Source: JACPYG01 sp964356545
Lineage (GTDB): Bacteria > Patescibacteriota > Minisyncoccia > Minisyncoccales > Staskawiczbacteraceae
Length of the DNA: 8,605 bases
Direction of reading: 5' to 3'
NCBI GenBank assembly: GCA_964356545.1
Contig: CAYHHX010000023.1
Location: 1-8,605, forward strand
The notes beneath the pieces are model-generated. The model saw nothing but the letters and a program-made list of their open reading frames with translations, searched no databases and had not been told where the DNA came from. Below, piece after piece: positions 7,501-8,605 of the stretch. The position numbers and the translations under genes were made by a program. Numbering within the stretch: position 1 is the stretch's first letter; each line of letters opens with the position of its first letter.

Positions 7501-7872
7501 TAAAATTTCTTCATCAATTCTTGGTTTGTAATAAAATCCTTCTAATTGCGCCTTCGTTACAAGTTTTACAAGATTTTTATATCCTACTTCGTTTTTTACA
7601 AGCAAAATCATGTGATAGCTTTTTGAATCTATACCTGGACGCTTGTCTTGTCTGCCTTCAAAAGCAACATAAACTTCACAGCCAATTATTGGTTTTATTC
7701 CTTTTTCCTTAGCTTTTTTATAAAATTCAACTGCACCATACATAACTCCGTGGTCTGTTAAAGCTACAGAGTTCATGCCCAGCTCTTTTACGTAATCCAA
7801 AAGCTCGTCTATTTTGGGCAGGCCGTCGAGTAAAGAATAGTGGCTATGAACATGCAAATGAGTGAATTTCAT
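4541..7872 (-). CDS. dnaE: DNA polymerase III alpha subunit DnaE (intact gene split by an assembly gap)
   Basis: This is the catalytic subunit of the replicative polymerase. Removing the 100 Ns and one copy of the 55-bp flanking duplication gives 3177 bases, or 1058 codons plus stop, in one frame. From ATG 7872, the PHP domain (about 1-270) keeps all nine expected metal ligands: His7, His9, Asp16, His41, Glu66, His87, Cys137, Asp206 and His208. The polymerase core has GPGRGSAGG (356-364), PDIDLDF with Asp398/Asp400/Asp402, and KMDFLGL with Asp551. Helix-hairpin-helix-like sequence lies near 828-850, a clamp-binding motif QIGLF at 905-909 (4991-5005) and an OB fold at about 975-1049. It ends soon after the OB fold, so the tau-binding C-terminal region of E. 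coli DnaE (1160 residues) is missing. ATG 7872 was chosen because MKFTHLHVHSHYS is the normal family start. An in-frame TTG at 7926 would add 18 residues and collide with rnhB. It heads the leftward cluster; thrS follows after 24 bp. Confidence 0.95.
5073..5127. repeat. Left copy of a 55-bp exact duplication flanking the gap
   Basis: This stretch is identical, base for base, to 5228-5282. On the minus strand it encodes MEALIKAGAFDSLAERN of DnaE, a segment that occurs once in this protein family. The two copies are therefore overlapping contig ends rather than a biological repeat. Confidence 0.95.
5128..5227. other. Assembly gap of 100 Ns (scaffolding placeholder)
   Basis: Exactly 100 undetermined bases interrupt dnaE. 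The flanks overlap by 55 identical bases, so the true gap size is most likely minus 55, meaning nothing is missing. The round length is typical of a default scaffolder value. The interruption shifts the apparent frame, because 155 extra bases is not a multiple of three. Confidence 0.97.
5228..5282. repeat. Right copy of the 55-bp exact duplication flanking the gap
   Basis: Identical to 5073-5127. The dnaE frame from the right contig reads through this copy into the Ns after SLAERN; the left contig resumes from the same residues and continues QLLTNLETLL. Joining base 5127 directly to 5283 gives a seamless DnaE. Confidence 0.95.
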
Positions 7873-7894
7873 ATATGTTGGTTTGGTATATGTT

Positions 7895-7922
7895 ATTTTA
7901 CCTTTTGTGGTGGTAAAATCAA
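7895..7922. promoter_or_regulatory. Divergent promoter region with an inverted repeat between dnaE and rnhB
   Basis: The 53-bp intergenic stretch holds a perfect 8-bp inverted repeat, ATTTTACC (7895-7902) and GGTAAAAT (7912-7919), with a 9-base spacer. The outer end of each arm is a TAAAAT -10-like box, one per strand. For dnaE (minus strand), TTGATT (7922-7917) lies 16 bases before TAAAAT (7900-7895), a plausible sigma70-type promoter giving a very short leader before ATG 7872. For rnhB, TAAAAT (7914-7919) ends only six bases before its ATG, which would make the mRNA leaderless, and no good -35 is visible. The dyad could also be an operator. Prediction from base patterns only. Confidence 0.4.
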
Positions 7923-7925
7923 GCA

Positions 7926-8582
7926 ATGAACAGCCTAAATTTTAACGAAGAAAAAAAATTATTGAAAAAGGGATTTAATTTTATTATAGGAATAGACGAA
8001 GCGGGTAGAGGGCCATTGGCCGGGCCAGTTGTGGCAGGAGCGGTTGTTTTTTTAAATCATAAATCAGAAGATTTAAGTTTGGGTGTAAATGATTCAAAAA
8101 AAATGACAGCAAAACAAAGAGAAAAAGTTTATAATTACTTTAAAAAAAGTTCCGATATAGAATGGGGGATAGGAATTGTTTCGGAAAAAATAATAGATAA
8201 AATAAATATTTTGGAATCAACCAAGCTGGCGATGACAAAAGCCGTAGAATGTTTAGAAAAAAAATTGGGAAAATCAAACACAAAGATAATTTTGATTATT
8301 GATGGAAATATAAAGCTAAATATTAATTTGACACAAAAATCAGTAATTAAAGCGGATCAAAAAGTTTTTTCTTGCGCTTTGGCTTCAATTTTTGCAAAAG
8401 TGACAAGAGACAAAATAATGCAAGAATATCATAAAAAATATCCGGAATACGGTTTTGATAAGCATAAAGGTTATGGCACAAGTTACCATTTTAAGATGCT
8501 TAAAAAGTACGGATATTGCAAAATTCACAGAAAAAGTTTTTATCCTGTTGGGAGTGTGGGATTCGAACGCGAATCAGCTTGA
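7926..8582 (+). CDS. rnhB: Ribonuclease HII
   Basis: RNase HII cuts the RNA strand of RNA-DNA hybrids and nicks at single ribonucleotides in duplex DNA, starting ribonucleotide excision repair. The 218-residue product is of usual length. It has IGIDEAGRGPLAGPV (21-35) with catalytic Asp24 and Glu25, NDSKKM (55-60), IIDGN with Asp126, KADQKVFSCALASIFAKVTRD with Asp144, and the C-terminal YGFDKHKGYGT and IHRKSF motifs (200-205). All four acidic catalytic residues are present. ATG 7926 is the only start after an in-frame TAA at 7914-7916. GGTGG at 7909-7913 is a distant, weak ribosome-site candidate. The gene diverges from dnaE, a sensible pairing because the polymerase generates the enzyme's substrate. 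The last residues (GSVGFERESA) are outside the conserved family region and coincide with a tRNA-like sequence on the other strand. Confidence 0.96.
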   Translation: MNSLNFNEEKKLLKKGFNFIIGIDEAGRGPLAGPVVAGAVVFLNHKSEDLSLGVNDSKKMTAKQREKVYNYFKKSSDIEWGIGIVSEKIIDKINILESTKLAMTKAVECLEKKLGKSNTKIILIIDGNIKLNINLTQKSVIKADQKVFSCALASIFAKVTRDKIMQEYHKKYPEYGFDKHKGYGTSYHFKMLKKYGYCKIHRKSFYPVGSVGFERESA

Positions 8583-8587
8583 GAAGC
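8560..8587. other. Two small adjacent hairpins at the rnhB stop codon
   Basis: GATTCG (8560-8565) pairs with CGAATC (8570-8575) around AACG. GCTT (8577-8580) pairs with AAGC (8584-8587) around GAG. The second hairpin spans the rnhB stop codon. No T-run follows on the + strand inside the window, so I do not call a terminator. The remaining bases to 8605 contain only an ATG-AGA-TAA mini-frame and no gene. Confidence 0.35.
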
Positions 8588-8605
8588 GAAAAAATGAGAT
8601 AATTT

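Noticed and set aside
492..7712. Forward-strand open frames of 60-110 codons opposite miaA, thrS, dnaE and the membrane gene
   Set aside because: They are antisense to well-supported genes, have no plausible ribosome sites or family motifs, and reflect the AT-rich coding on the other strand.
7873..7926. Longer dnaE start at an in-frame TTG (7926), adding 18 residues
   Set aside because: The extra residues precede the canonical MKF-HLHVHSHYS family start, the codon is a weak start, and it would overlap the rnhB ATG and the predicted promoters.
8549..8605. A complete tRNA gene on the minus strand at the right edge
   Set aside because: The T-stem cannot form (only two of five pairs) and the 5' part would lie outside the window; kept only as a low-interest resemblance.
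8579..8605. Start of a further gene after rnhB
   Set aside because: The TTG at 8579 and the ATG at 8594 are in one frame that stops at TAA 8600-8602, and too little sequence remains to support any other frame.

Overview
The window is AT-rich (by eye roughly 30% G+C) and densely packed with housekeeping genes. The low G+C, the ThrRS that begins directly at its editing domain without a TGS domain, the lack of clear Shine-Dalgarno sequences before the starts, and short GC-rich palindromes sitting in frame inside conserved genes together suggest a Patescibacteria/CPR-type genome. That assignment is inference; no rRNA or other decisive marker is present. The standard code works throughout, with no in-frame TGA.

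Layout. A + strand gene enters from the left and ends at 92. It meets a leftward cluster head-on across a bidirectional hairpin terminator (98-132). The leftward cluster, in transcription order, is dnaE (7872 to 4541), thrS (4516 to 2768), a 540-codon membrane protein of unknown function (2671 to 1049) and miaA (1045 to 131). The junctions are 24 bp, 96 bp and 3 bp. The 96-bp junction is almost entirely one long inverted repeat. On the right, rnhB (7926-8582, + strand) diverges from dnaE across a 53-bp spacer that carries a dyad with a TAAAAT box on each strand. The last 23 bases hold no recognisable gene.

How the genes fit together. DnaE (replicative polymerase) and RNase HII (removal of misincorporated ribonucleotides) are divergent neighbours. 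ThrRS and MiaA (modification of adenosine 37 in tRNAs) both serve tRNA function. The membrane protein lies between them and is translationally close to miaA, but its role is unknown.

Main points for a reader. (1) The 100-N gap in dnaE (5128-5227) is flanked by two identical 55-bp copies of the same coding sequence. Collapsing them restores a continuous frame of 1058 codons, so dnaE is almost certainly intact and the break is a scaffolding artefact. (2) miaA and thrS each carry a short GC-rich palindromic insert in frame. With the 84-bp inverted repeat at 2679-2762, which shares the GGCGGA/TCCGCC core with the miaA insert, these may belong to families of mobile palindromic elements. (3) The 540-residue membrane protein is the only complete gene I could not assign. 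I see no CRISPR array, insertion sequence with a transposase, defence system or biosynthetic cluster.
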